Of a DNA stretch of 64,000 nt, positions 32,172 to 42,929 are shown one piece after another (positions within the stretch are counted from its first letter, which is position 1; each line of letters starts with the position of its first letter). The DNA is from Hexactinellida sp. DTS-2022. Its lineage: Eukaryota > Porifera > Hexactinellida. The stretch covers positions 4,526,001 through 4,590,000 of the forward strand of contig JAPNXP010000004.1 in the NCBI GenBank assembly GCA_028753945.1. Reading direction: 5' to 3'. Both the position numbers and the translations under genes were made by a program. The notes below the pieces were generated by a model. That model was given only the letters and a program-made list of their open reading frames with translations. It ran no database searches and was not told the DNA's origin.

Positions 32172-32575
32172 TGTTTTGTCAGAAATGGACCCCCCTGCAG
32201 ATTTGGACCGGGGGGTCCATTTCTGACAAATCTTACTTTGCTTGGCAGAAATGGACCCCCCTGCAGAAATGGACCCCCCTTTCTATAACATTTATGTACA
32301 CTTCTTTGATTTCTTTTCTCACTATACTTTCACATATATTCTAATCGGTTATCTCTATATTTCATACAACAAAAGATTACATTTTGAATGTACAAACATA
32401 GCATTAGAATGCTATGGTACAAATTATCTTTTAGTGAGTAACCAATACTTCATTGTGATTTACGCAGGAAAGTTGCTTATACAGTACAGTGTAACCTCGA
32501 TTATCCAGACTCTTTGGGACCACTCAAACAAGTTCGGATAATCTAGTAAATCTACAGTCCGGATAACTGAGGTTA
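32172..32575 (+). repeat. Ginger left inverted repeat with subterminal motifs
   Basis: About 404 bp, inverted with respect to 36076-36464. The first 115 bases contain five copies of the motif GAAATGGACCCCCC or close variants, in both orientations (GGGGGGTCCATTTCTG). The inner end carries a pogo-like inverted motif (TAACCTCGATTATCC and GGATAACTGAGGTTA). Confidence 0.85.
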
Positions 32576-32794
32576 AGAACAGTCCGCTTTGGGCTATATT
32601 AGAACAGCGATTTCTCAGTTAATTATATGGGATTACGGAATAATTGTACAATAAAACTCTTTCGATCGCAACACTACTGCCATCTTGAGGTAATATTGAT
32701 CATTAAGTTTGTTTAGGCACTGAAGAGGGGTACATTGTTACAATAGGGGGGACTTCCCCTCAAAGAGACTTAGCAAGAACACTTGCACCAACCC

Positions 32795-32935
32795 GCACTG
32801 TCCTGCAAGAAGAATCTCGGACCCCCACCCACCCCGCCCCGCAAAAATATTCAGATCCTTTGACCTGCAAGAATCCGCGGGTCCCGAAACCCGCGTTTTT
32901 TAACCCGCCCCGCGCAGAGGTCTAATCTGAACATG
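32795..32935. repeat. GC-rich patch inside the Ginger element
   Basis: ACCCGCCCCGCG and CCGCGGGTCCCGAAACCCGC give short inverted repeats of the kind found in hAT-like elements. No clear termini or target duplication were found, so it may be a degraded insertion. Confidence 0.35.
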
Positions 32936-33066
32936 TTTAATTTCGGCCGACTATAAAGCTTAATTTCTAGCATTGATTTTTAATAAATGAGTTACTACAA
33001 TGCGATAATTAAATAGAAAATTGTTCATTAGGAGTAGTACCATAGGATAACACATAAACGATGCAA

Positions 33067-34145
33067 TTAATCTGTCCTAATGAAGGCATATTGGGAATCA
33101 ACTCGCTTAACCTTCGGACGTTCTATGCCATCATATGTATACCATTCATCTTTCAGTTTGGTTCTCATTGTGAAATGAAGGCCACTATGTATAGTATATC
33201 CGAGTAAGGAGTAATGTAGTTGATCTTGGTCGTGTGTAATGTTGATTTGATTTTCGATGTCAGTTTCACGAATTTGTGAGACATTGTTAACATGACCGAC
33301 CTCAAGAATGATGAGAGGGGAACTTGAACAAATTTCTGGCTAAGAGATTCTAATTTGGCATTTGGATCTCGACACTTTAAGCATGAAAAAGCTGTTTTGA
33401 TTTGGAAATCAATGGTGTTTTGGCAATTTTCTTTGAATGTTAGCACAGAAAGCAAGTTTAATTTCTTCTCTGATTGATAACTGCAACTCCAGCACTGGAA
33501 GATTACTTCGTAACGATCGGAACAGATAGATAGATTAATTAACAACTGCACCATTGCCCCTTCGTAACCAAGAAAGTCAAACCGAAAGTTGACAAGTCGC
33601 ACTCCTAGTTGAGGAGCTAGCCAGTTCCTCAATTCATCGAATTCACGGGAAGTTATATGTGATAACATGGTTTGCAGACGCTGAGATGGAGAAACATTTG
33701 CTAACCGAAGAGCCGAAGAGACTTTATGCCAGTGCAAATTTAGTAGAGTTATGAAATTGTCAACCGGACAAGTATTGACTAATTCATTTCCTTCGAATTG
33801 ACCACCCCAAGTAACACATGAATCTTCAAGACGAAGTGATGCAGGTGTGGCTAGAGTATTATCACTGTTTGCCGATGCTTTAGAAGTTGCTAGCAACTGT
33901 TGAACAACAGGTAGAAGAACATTCGTAGAATAGTCCATGCTCTCTCCTGTCCAGCGAGTTCCAAAATCGAAATCCTCACCTGTGTATTGGTACTCAGGTA
34001 TTTTTATCTCAAAACTATCTAAATACCATTGAGCCAACAAGTTAGACATTTCATAGGTGGTTTCCAATTGATCTTCTTGAGCATACTCTGTATAATAGGA
34101 TGGGTAACGGTCAGTTCTCCAATTGAATAAATCTTTAAATTTCAT
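33067..34145 (-). pseudogene. Ubiquitin-specific-protease-like (C19) protein in Ginger
   Basis: A 326-residue frame from the ATG at 34145. The Cys box is NTCPVDNFITLL (Cys126), followed by two CxxC pairs, CWSC (218-221) and CLKC (255-258), as in the zinc-binding fingers of USP enzymes. After a frameshift near 33310 the next frame gives LGYTIHSGLHFT and then DEWYTYDG (about 33200-33140), the USP His box and Trp-Tyr-x-Tyr-Asp motif, ending at a stop at 33067. The order Cys box, fingers, His box and length all fit peptidase C19, which removes ubiquitin. The Cys box lacks the usual GNTCYxN wording, so it is a divergent member. The preceding frame 34142-34447 is a Ser/Thr-rich linker. This is inference from motifs, not a database match. 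Confidence 0.65.
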
Positions 34146-34439
34146 ATCGCGTCGTATGTGAAGTTCCCGATGGAGATCAGACAGAGGAATATTTGTTTTG
34201 ATTGAGTTGATATTAAACTTTTCATTGAGTTGAGTTTATCAATCGTGTCTTGGCGGGTATGCCTAGGAGGTGATATCGTCGCAAATACCGTTTCTTCGGC
34301 GCCAATGGATGGTGTATCTTCAGCTTGTAAATTTTCGATAGTAGAGGTTTCTATTTCAGTTGATAAGCGCTGAGATCTTGTGGCTTGTTGGTCGGCAGAA
34401 TTTATAGGAGTCAATCTTTTCAGGAGCTTAACTTTGGAT

Positions 34440-35705
34440 CTTTTCACGCGTTGGATGGATTTGTTACGATATATTTTGACTGTATTACGATTTAATTTAG
34501 CAATTCTATAAGGACCAAGCCATTTATCATGAAATTTCCCTCCTTTCTTCTTTTGGTAGACATTTTAAATGAGGACTTCGTCTGTTTTATCCAGATTATT
34601 GAAGGTGATCGGGTTAAGTTTCTTGTCATGGCGTCTCTTCATCAACTCCTTTGAGCGCGTTAGAAGTTCGCCAGCTACAACATGATCGTTTGCTTGTGCA
34701 GCTTGCATGGACTGAATTAGTTCCGTTGTTGTATTTTCACTTGTGTCATTCCCCAGAGACTGGGATTCTTCAATAGCCACATCAGGATATAGCATTGCAA
34801 GATTTTCTGCCTCTGTTGGTAAGCGAGGTTTACGTGACCCATGCATCAATTCAAATGCTGAGAATCCTGTAGTATCTCGGGGTCTTATGTTAAGAGAAAA
34901 GGTGATTTCGTCAAGATATTGAGCCCAATTTTCATTCTTTTCATCCAACGATTTCACTAAGCATCTTTTGAGTGCTTTGTGGGCAGATTCAACTAACCCA
35001 TTGGTTTGAGGGTGGTATGGGGCTGAGAAGATTAGCTTACAATCATAAGCATCATGCAGGGCTTTGGAAATTTTGTTTGTAAACTCAGTCCCATTATCAC
35101 AAATAATTTGTACAGGTGCTCCCTGTCGACAGTAAATGGAGAATATCCCTTTTGCTACCTCTTTCGCTTCCTTAGATCTAAGTGGGCGAGTTTCTATCCA
35201 CTTAGTAAAGTGGTCCATCATAGTTAATATATACTTGTACCCTTCGGAATTCACAAGTGGGCCAGTAAGGTCCATTCCTACACGAAACCACACCTTAGTA
35301 ATAACTGGGAGGTTGTAGTGGTATACTGGTAGCTTTCAGTGTAGGCTGATTCTTTTGACAGCGAATACAATTGTCCACGTAAGAACGAATTTGCTTTAGC
35401 ATCCCAGGCCAAAAATACCGGGCTTTCGCGATATTATATGAGTAACGTGCACATTGGTGTCCAACATTATCGTGGATTTCTCTCAGAATACTTGGAATAT
35501 CATCAGTTTTGATTACAAGAAGTTGCTTGCCTTCAGAGAGCTTAACAAGCTTGTCATTTATAGCAAGATATTTGGAGGCTCTCTTTCGTAAATTCCTCTT
35601 CTGATCTTTCGTAAATCCATGGGGGTACGAGTCGGTCATCAAGTATGACAATATGAGTTCATATTCGGAGGGGTCCATTGTTTTGAAGGTAGATGAGAAT
35701 GTCAA
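34440..35705 (-). pseudogene. Ginger integrase-like transposase (H2C2 + DD35E + GPY)
   Basis: The first frame (35705-35295) opens with a YL..YPHGFTKDQKRNLRKRA segment typical of GIN/KRBA2-type proteins and an H2C2 zinc finger (His78, His83, Cys113, Cys116). After a one-base frame slip at about 35305, the second frame (35293-34565) has VGMDLTGPL (Asp8), ICDNGTEF (Asp66) and NGLVESAHK (Glu102); Asp66 and Glu102 are separated by exactly 35 residues. A TAA at 34565-34567 is followed in frame by GGKFHDKWLGPYRIAKL, the GPY/F module of integrase C-termini. Cut-and-paste transposition is the known role of the family. One frameshift and one stop disable this copy. Confidence 0.85.
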
Positions 35706-36075
35706 TGTAAAGTGTATAGATTTTCTTGCATTTAGTTTCTACATTTTATAGTGAATTTGAATTTAGATATGATACATTATGTAACAAATGGTAATCAAAA
35801 ACTTTATTTTATTTTGATTACTTCATTTTTTGAGGTGACAAATTATTGCATCAATTATTACGTAAGTTTGGTACTAATTTTGCAATGTTCAAACTTCAAA
35901 TGTTAATATAACGGTTGAACCAACACTTTCTTTGCAACTCATTTGTATTACAAATGAATTTCATGAACTTTCTGGAATTAAATCTGTCAGAAGGAAATAG
36001 AAATATCATAGTTTGATCCATGTAAGCTTAAATCTTTTCGTATGTACAGTACAACTGTTTTTGTCAAAACATAAA
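35706..36075. other. AT-rich 5' region of the Ginger element
   Basis: Between the transposase start and the right inverted repeat. It probably holds the transposase promoter, but no TATA box stands out. Confidence 0.4.
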
Positions 36076-36464
36076 TAACCTCAGTTATCCGGACTGTAGA
36101 TTATCCGAACTTGTTTGAGTGGTCCCAAAGAGTCTGGATAATCGAGGTTACACTATATAAGCAACTTTCCTGCGTAAATCACAATGAAGTATTGGTTACT
36201 CACTAAAAAATAATTTGTACCATAGCATTCTAATGCTATGGTGGTACATTCAAAATGTAATCTTTTGTTGTATGAAATATAGAGATAACCTATTAGAATA
36301 TATGTGAAAGTAAGTGAGAAAAGAAATCAAAGAAATGTACATAAATGTTATAGAAAGGGGGGTCCATTTCTGCAGGGGGGTCCATTTCTGCCAAGCAAAG
36401 TAAGATTTGTCAGAAATGGACCCCCCGGTCCAAATCTGCAGGGGGGTCCATTTCTGACAAAACA
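36076..36464 (-). repeat. Ginger right inverted repeat
   Basis: About 389 bp, the inverted partner of 32172-32575, with the same GGGGGGTCCATTTCTG motifs at its outer end and the same pogo-like inner motif. The arms are very similar, so the element is not ancient. Confidence 0.85.
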
Positions 36465-36654
36465 GGCCCCCTCTTCCATCTTTGATTATATATACCAAAA
36501 CTTTACGCCTATGAGATTATTATTCTTAACACCTCAATTATACATAAACTAACACAATTTAATATAGGACAACTACGTAGTAGTCGCTGGGAAATATTTT
36601 CTCCCGTTTGAATCCTGTTAAGAAATAGAATAGAGAGTCAGGCAAAGCTGCTAG

Positions 36655-37790
36655 CTGGGCACTAATCCGTTAATCGTTAATTACGGAAGTTAAATTTTTC
36701 GTTAACGATTAACTTTTAAGTTAACTTTGAAATCGTTAACGGACTTAATTAACTTCCGTTACATTTACAAGTCCGTTAATAGTCCGTTAACGCAATTATG
36801 AATTCCTGATAGTTTCTATTACAATAACCGAACAAATGTTTTTGAACAACAGGTATTTTATCCCACACACTATATGCTTCTTGTAGCGTATTAACGGCTG
36901 TTTAACCTACTTTGGAAGACTTTAAATATCTTGCTATAGTTATAAACTTCATAAACTTGCGATTTTAAGTCATTTTTTTCTAATATCCATGAATACGTGT
37001 CCCTGCCACGTGCCACTTGTAGTACAAGTGGAACAAATGAGAATGTGACTGTATTTCAGTGGAAAATTATTGCAATGGTTAGAAAATAAGCACCTATAGT
37101 AATTCGACCATTTGGTATTCAAATCTAAAATCTGAATTTGTATATTCTAATATTCTCTTATAATGATCATAAGTTGTATATTTCATTACTTATTTTATTG
37201 TTAATGAGTTTAACACCTCCATAAAATGTAAATTAATATTGTTTTGGTCAACTTATCGTTTTATGTAAACATCAATGTTGAAGCATCTACAATTGGTATT
37301 ATCGTGCTAGAAGCTTGAATGGTATGAATACAAATTATTATTGTTTAAATCCTTTTGACCATTTAGTGTATTTTTAGATTTTCAATACACTTATGTGAAT
37401 TTGAATCTTATATCTATATTAGTCAACATCCCTGTCTGATGAAAACTTTGACATGTTATTTTTTATCAAGGGAAACATGCGTTTAATGGAATTTTCTCAA
37501 CCTCCAGAGTCCCTTCTAAGATCCTTCTAAGATCCCTTAAACAACTTATTCCCCTTATTATTCGCTGATTATACGATATAAAGGTTGTGTTAGCATATAT
37601 CTTAGGTTGAATGACCCAACAAAGGAACAAAAAAACTGATTTTGTTGTTGTTTGTATAATATAAATTAACTGTAACGGATTAACGTTAACTTCCGTTACA
37701 TTTTTAACGTATTAACGGATTAACTGTTAACGAAGTTAACTTTTTGGTTAACGGATTAACGATTAACGAAGTTTACTTTTTGATTAACTG
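36655..37790. mobile_element. 1.1-kb inverted-repeat element with CGTTAA repeats
   Basis: Left end CTGGGCACTAATCCGTTAAT and right end ATTAACTGTGCCCA are inverted. Both ends carry many copies of CGTTAA/TTAACG (for example GTTAACGGATTAACG). The interior is AT-rich without coding sequence. It interrupts repeat R, whose other copy lacks it. The target duplication could not be fixed. Confidence 0.6.
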
Positions 37791-38406
37791 TGCCCACCTT
37801 TGGCTCAGTCAGGTCTCCTCTACACAGTACACACTCATTCGCTGCGACTCTTCCTTATACGCCGATACCAATGCAGTCCAACTCCAGCTCCAAAGCTCCG
37901 CTCTTCGACAACTTCTTTCACAAACCAGTCTCTCATTCCGGCACACCTGTACAGTTATTGATATTAGCAGATCTTATCCAACCATTAGTAACTTAAACAA
38001 TTAGGATTATAAATTAGATTAGGCGTTAGCTTTTGTATACGAATACTCTGTTATATTTCTCTATTAGTGTGCATTTCATTGAAATTATTTATACGTATAC
38101 CCCATCGCCTCCCGCAACACACCTATGGATATGGACTTTGACAACATCCCAAGCTACAAGTCACATCACGGGGGACTCCTCAGCTCTATTGCCAGTGACC
38201 TAAGCTTTTTGTTAGTTAATATCGAACTGGTAAAATCCGCTAGTTAGCTGTTAACAACCCCACCTGCCCCGATCCAAACTTGAAACTAAACACCCTCGAT
38301 TCTATTCTGACATGTAGGATAAGTGGATAACCTTAGTAAGCCGAAGTCAACAAGATACACTTTGGTACCTCTTTCTAACTCTTCCCTCCTAGAAGCTGTC
38401 TATTTA

Positions 38407-38474
38407 GATCGGCTTGCGGTATTTAGATTTTGCGGCTCACTATTGCCGCAAAATCTAAATACCGCAAGCCGATC
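38407..38474. repeat. 68-bp perfect palindrome (copy 2)
   Basis: GATCGGCTTGCGGTATTTAG continues ATTTTGCGGC, then an 8-base loop TCACTATT, then the exact complement: a 30-base perfect stem. An RNA copy would fold into a microRNA-precursor-like hairpin; as DNA it could be a foldback MITE. Confidence 0.85.
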
Positions 38475-38679
38475 GCTTCTCTAGAATTTGAATAGAAATA
38501 GACTGTTTACTCTCCCTTAATTAAAACCCTAGTTGCCTTTCTTATACAACCTTATTTAACCATATACAACCTTATTTAACCATATACGGGTGAACGATTC
38601 ATTAATTTTACAATTTACAATTTGTTAGTAACTAAATTACATACCCTCCTTACTCCTCCGATCCCACTCGAGACCCTTT

Positions 38680-40500
38680 GCCTAACAAGATCTTTCCCCC
38701 TCTGGTTTCACAAATGTCAATTTCCCTTCAATCTACCTGTGACGTATTTGTGTCACACCTGGACAATCCCAGCAACTTCTATGTTCAGTTTATGAATTCT
38801 GACGCGCAGCTTCAGTCCCTGAGTGACCAGATAAACCAGCACTACTCTTCTCTCACGGAACTAGAGCTCAGCAAAATAACGCCCAAGAACATTGTGCCCG
38901 GTAATAGCCATTATGTTTGTATAGCTTTAGATTGCTACTGGGGATAGTCATGGAGTAAACTAGTGAACATAGGCGTCGGATCCACCCGGCCACCCGGCAT
39001 GGGCCGGGCTGCTCGGTGAATGTAGCGGTCCCGGAATCGATTGGGCCGGCCGGGCCATTTCCGACGCCTATGCTAGTGAACTGAATTCCATGTACTGCGC
39101 CCTGTTTATGTGTCTTCCCTAGGGACATGGCTCTTCTGATTAGACAGACTCAGTTTTTATATCAGGGGTCTCATCAAACCGTGGCTCGCGACCTAAACTA
39201 TGTTCACCTGATTGTTTATGCCGAAAATAAGAATTTTATTTCTTTGTAATAGATTTTAGATAAGTAGGGTCGCCATTGACTCGCCAAAGTAGTTGACACC
39301 AAATTGAGGGTTGTGAAAAGAAAAAGTTTGAATACCTAAGATTTCTGTCCATATATCCTTACTCCATTCCAACTCGCTACGTGAAGTATATTTCTCATGT
39401 TGCATTTAGTTACAGCCTAACTACTATAGTACTGTCTGCCATAAGATTAGTGGCGGCACCAAGGGTTGTCAGTTAACTTTAGAGCTTGACCACTCTGTTG
39501 ACCACCTTATTAAAGCTTGAGAAGTTAGGTGAAAGTTCATGAAACATGATTGAATTACACTATATTTGGTGTTTGAACCAAAAATACACATGCCGCCACT
39601 GCATAAGAGTAACACATTATTGTGTCGCAGTAGCCAAGTGTCTACTGGCTATTACAGCGAATACTTGTTTAACTTGTAAGCAGAAAGATTTATTATTTGA
39701 TTCTCTGTAGGAGCTGTTTGCTGTATGCGATTCGCTCATGACAATCTCTGGTACCGAGGGAAGGTACTGGAGACCGACCAGAACGAAGTTACTGTGCAGT
39801 ATGTCGACTATGGTAACACTGAAACGAAAAGTATAAACGAGATAAAGCTGATGCATCCGACTTTCTACACCCTGCCCGGCCAGGCCATCAAGTGCTCTCT
39901 CGTGGAGGTTCCTAATCCTAAGCAGGTGAGGAATGTTATGTTGCTAGGGTAACCAATGGAATGTCTACTGCAATGCTTGACCAATGATTTGGTGGTAATA
40001 AGCTTAGAACCGGAATAAACAACTGGCTTAGGCTGGCTACCAAATATTATTTGATGATTTGTCGAATCGTTAGCTATACAGTAGATTCTCGATGTACGAA
40101 CACCAAAGGACCGTCGAAATCTGTTGGTATTAACCGGAGCTTTTGTATAGGCTAGGGGAATTTTAAGTCTTATCCGTGTTGGTATTAATGAGAGTCTACT
40201 GTACTTAGTCGAATATTTGTACTTATTAGGAAGAATGTACGATGGATGCCAGTCAACTTTTCCAATCTTTGACTTTTAACAAACCGCTACAGTGTACATT
40301 TCTGAATAAGTCAGAAGACGGAATATTCCTTGTCTCTCTAATCGACTCTCAGTCCAACCTAAATATCGCTCAGATTCTCGCTAATTCCCGCTACGCCAAA
40401 CCGACACAATCTCCCGTTGCGGACAAGAAGTCCATTCAGGACCTTGACATCAAGGTCAATGCTCAGGAGAGCGTGTACATCAGTGATATCAAAACGCCTG
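38680..40500 (+). CDS. Tudor-domain protein gene fragment, three exons
   Basis: Exon 1 (about 38714-38900) encodes VFVSHLDNPSNFYVQF, exon 2 (39711-39925) AVCCMRFAHDNLWYRGKV, VQYVDYGNTETK and LPGQAIKCSL, exon 3 (40230-40500) an internal segment ending SVYISDIKTPG, which opens the next Tudor unit. Splice sites: GTAATA/TTCTCTGTAG and GTGAGG/ACTTATTAG, then a donor GTGAGT at 40501; frames join cleanly (phase 1, then 0). The WYRxxV and DYGN motifs define a Tudor barrel that binds methylated arginine; Tudor proteins usually act with Piwi in germ granules. The start is uncertain: the first ATG in frame is 38714, but an upstream exon may exist. No further exons were found downstream, where repeats and a gag relic begin, so the gene may be truncated. 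Confidence 0.7.
38968..39072. mobile_element. 105-bp hAT-like MITE in Tudor intron 1, TSD CTAGTGAA
   Basis: Begins CATAGGCGTCGGATCC and ends TTTCCGACGCCTATG; CTAGTGAA at 38960-38967 and 39073-39080. GC-rich centre with GGCCGG motifs. Confidence 0.9.
39448..39601. mobile_element. hAT-like MITE in Tudor intron 1, TSD CATAAGAT/G
   Basis: Begins TAGTGGCGGCACC and ends CATGCCGCCACTG. The 8-bp flanks CATAAGAT (39440-39447) and CATAAGAG (39602-39609) differ at one base. Confidence 0.8.
40079..40201. mobile_element. pogo-like MITE in Tudor intron 2, TA duplication
   Basis: Begins CAGTAGATTCTCGATGTACG and ends GGTATTAATGAGAGTCTACTG (last 14 are the inverted terminus); TA on both sides. Termini starting CAGT with TA duplication fit pogo/Tigger-type elements. 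Confidence 0.7.
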
Positions 40501-40558
40501 GTGAGTGAGTGTCTTGTGTGTATATTGAATATTATTATTGTTATTATTGAGGGCTTGC

Positions 40559-40673
40559 TTATATATCGGCCAACACCTTTTCAATACAAAAACCCGGTGA
40601 ATTTTGATGTTGACAAAAAGTACCTTGTCAGTGTCTGAAATTTACATTAGAAAAGGTGTTGGCCGATTTATAA
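40559..40673. mobile_element. 115-bp inverted-repeat MITE
   Basis: Left arm TATATCGGCCAACACCTTTT and right arm AAAAGGTGTTGGCCGATTTA are inverted. It lies just after Tudor exon 3. No coding sequence. The family is unassigned. Confidence 0.65.
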
Positions 40674-40911
40674 TTAACTCCTGTAATTAATGACAGCCCA
40701 GTTCTTTTTATTATTATTCGTTTTATTTACGAATGGTGATACGTGTACGGTGTATGGGATAAATACACACAAATATACAAAACTTAAAAATGAGCGTTCA
40801 AGTCTCGTATGTATTATTATAATATTATCCACAGTTACTTAGTTTACAATTCAATTTATAATTATGTTTAAGAAGTTCTTAATGAATCCATAGTCCCACT
40901 GTAGTACAATA

Positions 40912-41225
40912 TCAGTCGTATATCTGAATACAGCCGTGTTCACTCGCGTTGGCGACACACACTATCCCCTCCCCAATATTACTAACCCCGTAGCAATCAT
41001 TAGCCCCGTAGCAATCATTAGCATACCCCTTTCCTATCTCCTGTTTGAACTTCCCCTCTCGTGAGAACGCCTTGATACACCCATCCAGCTGAGAACTAAC
41101 CAAATAGCCTGCCGTATTAACCGTGAAGAAGTAGCTCTCCTTCCTATAATGCTCTTCGTCTAATTTAACTGTCCTCACAAACTCTCCTTCCATTTTGAAC
41201 ATTAATATTTTGTTTTCGTTCAACA
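40912..41225 (-). pseudogene. Small NHL-like beta-propeller fragment
   Basis: On the minus strand, NKILMFKMEGEFVRTVKLDE, then GYLVSSQLDGCIKAFSREGK, and finally GVSNIGEGIVCVANASEHGC with IQIYD before the stop at 40912. The last segment resembles the last blade of the NHL proteins in this window. A local duplication ANDCYGANDCYG is present. Upstream in the same frame it runs into a retrotransposon gag region, so it looks like a 3' remnant joined by chance or by insertion. Distinct from the four main NHL copies. Confidence 0.5.
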
Positions 41226-41248
41226 GTAGAACTATTACACCTCTTTGG

Positions 41249-42010
41249 GCAGGTTCTCCATCCATGTCCTTTCTCCTTACACTTGTAACACTCGTAAGAG
41301 GGATGCGTCCCTCTTCTGTATCCACTCGCCCTGTTTGACCCTCTATAGTACCTTTGAACTCACCACATTGACGTGCGCAAGCGCTGCTTCATCTGACCGC
41401 GTATTTTCAGATTCCTCCGTCAGCACGGCTATTTTTTCAAAATTACGAAAACCTATACTTAGGCTTACGTATTCCTCTTTGCGTCATAAATTCCTTCACC
41501 TTAACTAGGAAGTTTCCCGCCTGTTCCTCCGACAGCTTCTGTGTCAACCAACTCAGCTTTCGCTTTACCCTTGACCTCTTTGGGAAGTTGTGTCGTGAGG
41601 AGGACACATGCATGTCTGGGGTTTAGTTTGGCTCGTTTCACATCACGCACTAATCCATAGAAAAAATCCCCAAGTTGCACACATGGGCGCCATTTAGCGT
41701 CACATACACGCTGTACTGCCTAAAATTCGTCATTGGGAGGGTCCAATCTTCCTTTCAATAAGTTGAATGCTTCGATTAGCGTTTCTTTCCCCCGTACTGC
41801 TTCCCTGGCCACTTCTTTCTCTTCGACTCCACGACAGACGTAAGCTGGAATCATGCTTATCGCAATCTTGATACCGGCCTCTCCTTGAGCAACCGGAGTC
41901 CCTACAGCCGCGGTAAATAAAGGCTCCCAATCCTCTATACGCTGTAGACAGCCACCCAGTAGACAGCGGTGGGATAACGATCCCCTGATTCATAGCTGCC
42001 ATCACGTCAG
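41249..42010 (-). pseudogene. Retrotransposon gag relic with a zinc knuckle
   Basis: On the minus strand, helical segments such as EVAREAVRGKETLIEAFNLL and LVRDVKRAKLNPRHACVLLT with TQLPKEVKGKAKAEL (41850-41560) have the character of a Gypsy gag capsid. Further down, at 41290-41249 in another frame, CYKCKEKGHGWRTC fits the CCHC zinc knuckle (C-x2-C-x4-H-x4-C) of nucleocapsid. At least three frame breaks. It probably belongs to the Gypsy family seen elsewhere in the window, but no pol is attached. Confidence 0.55.
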
Positions 42011-42148
42011 ATATGAAGATTATTGTGTAATTTATGTCAGAACAATTGGTAAGAGCAAATTGAGGAAAATAATGTACGATATCGAAATAATGTACGAGAT
42101 CGGTGCTACCGATGATCGCTGTATAAGTAAATTCATATTATACAAGCT

Positions 42149-42605
42149 GCTCGTCCGCGCTACGCGCGTTCTTACAACTTGCACTCGGGCCTGCGGCCCT
42201 CGCTTGTATTTATGGCAAATTATGCCTGTTGTATTTAGATACTGTGGAGTGTAATGGAAATTTAACGAACATTATACATCCCTTTCCTTACGTCACGTTT
42301 TTTGCCATTTTGGAATAAAAAGTACGGTCTGTGACATTCGTAATCCTTCTCCCCCCTCGAAAGCGTTACGTAACGTTCGAAGGCCTCATACGTAGATTGG
42401 TTATATTATGGGAAATCATTTAGGAATTATAATAGCTGTCCGCTAGCCTATGTACAAATGACCGTGTATAGACTATAGTATAGAGTAACCTTTAGCAGAT
42501 TCCACTTTACAGTATGTAGTGGCCCCCTAAGCAGTATATTTAAGCTGACCGACCGCAATACGCGCGTTCTCGCAACTTATTCTCGAGCCTTCGGCCCTCG
42601 CGTGA
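42149..42605 (-). repeat. Two copies of the GC-rich stem-loop module
   Basis: At 42149-42213, CTGCTCGTCCGCGCTACGCG, then a TTACAACTTGCACTCGGG block and CTGCGGCCCTCGC; at 42549-42605, CGCAATACGCGCGTTCTCGC and CCTTCGGCCCTCGCG. They are reverse-oriented relatives of 22611-22676 and 24175-24240. Confidence 0.55.
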
Positions 42606-42929
42606 ATTTACAACAATTTTGATTCCTTAATTACAATAGACAAATTTGTTATTTCAGAAAGAAAGACTTTTAGACTAAATCATAATAATATAATATATGC
42701 TCACGATCCTCGGTAAATTAATACATTAATTCATGCTAAAAAAGTCTTTGATACGAAATTTATTCCAAACTAACAAATATATCTGTTTTCGGGTTTATGA
42801 GTAGCAAATCTGAAATCTAATTGATTAATTAATCAAAAGTTTGGAAATGATAAAGTGGAATGAAAGGTTTGAGTTTAACTTTTACTAAATAGACTATTTA
42901 TGCGATTAATAGGGCTATTGAAGTACTAA

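Larger units (their letters stand above)
32172..36464 (-). mobile_element. Ginger-type DNA transposon, TSD GGCC
   Basis: Long terminal inverted repeats (32172-32575 and 36076-36464) begin TGTTTTGTCAGAAATGGACC and end in its complement, so the element runs TGT...ACA. GGCC flanks at 32168-32171 and 36465-36468 form a 4-bp target duplication. On the minus strand it encodes an integrase-like transposase with H2C2 finger, DD35E core and GPY-type tail (35705 to about 34440), without protease, RT or RNase H. That combination is the definition of Ginger elements, which are DNA transposons related to Gypsy integrase. A further frame downstream is ubiquitin-protease-like. At least one frameshift and one stop in the transposase and one frameshift in the second frame mean this copy is inactive. 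Confidence 0.85.
36568..38517. repeat. Dispersed repeat R, copy 2 (interrupted)
   Basis: Matches 11726-12750; interrupted by the inverted-repeat element at about 36655-37790. It retains the empty site for the MITE of copy 1 (single CCTATGGA near 38123) and a perfect palindrome at 38407-38474. It ends just upstream of the Tudor gene fragment. Confidence 0.6.

Noticed and set aside
38868..39128. Minus-strand open frame over Tudor exon 1 end
   Set aside because: It is a shadow of the Tudor exon and the MITE at 38968.
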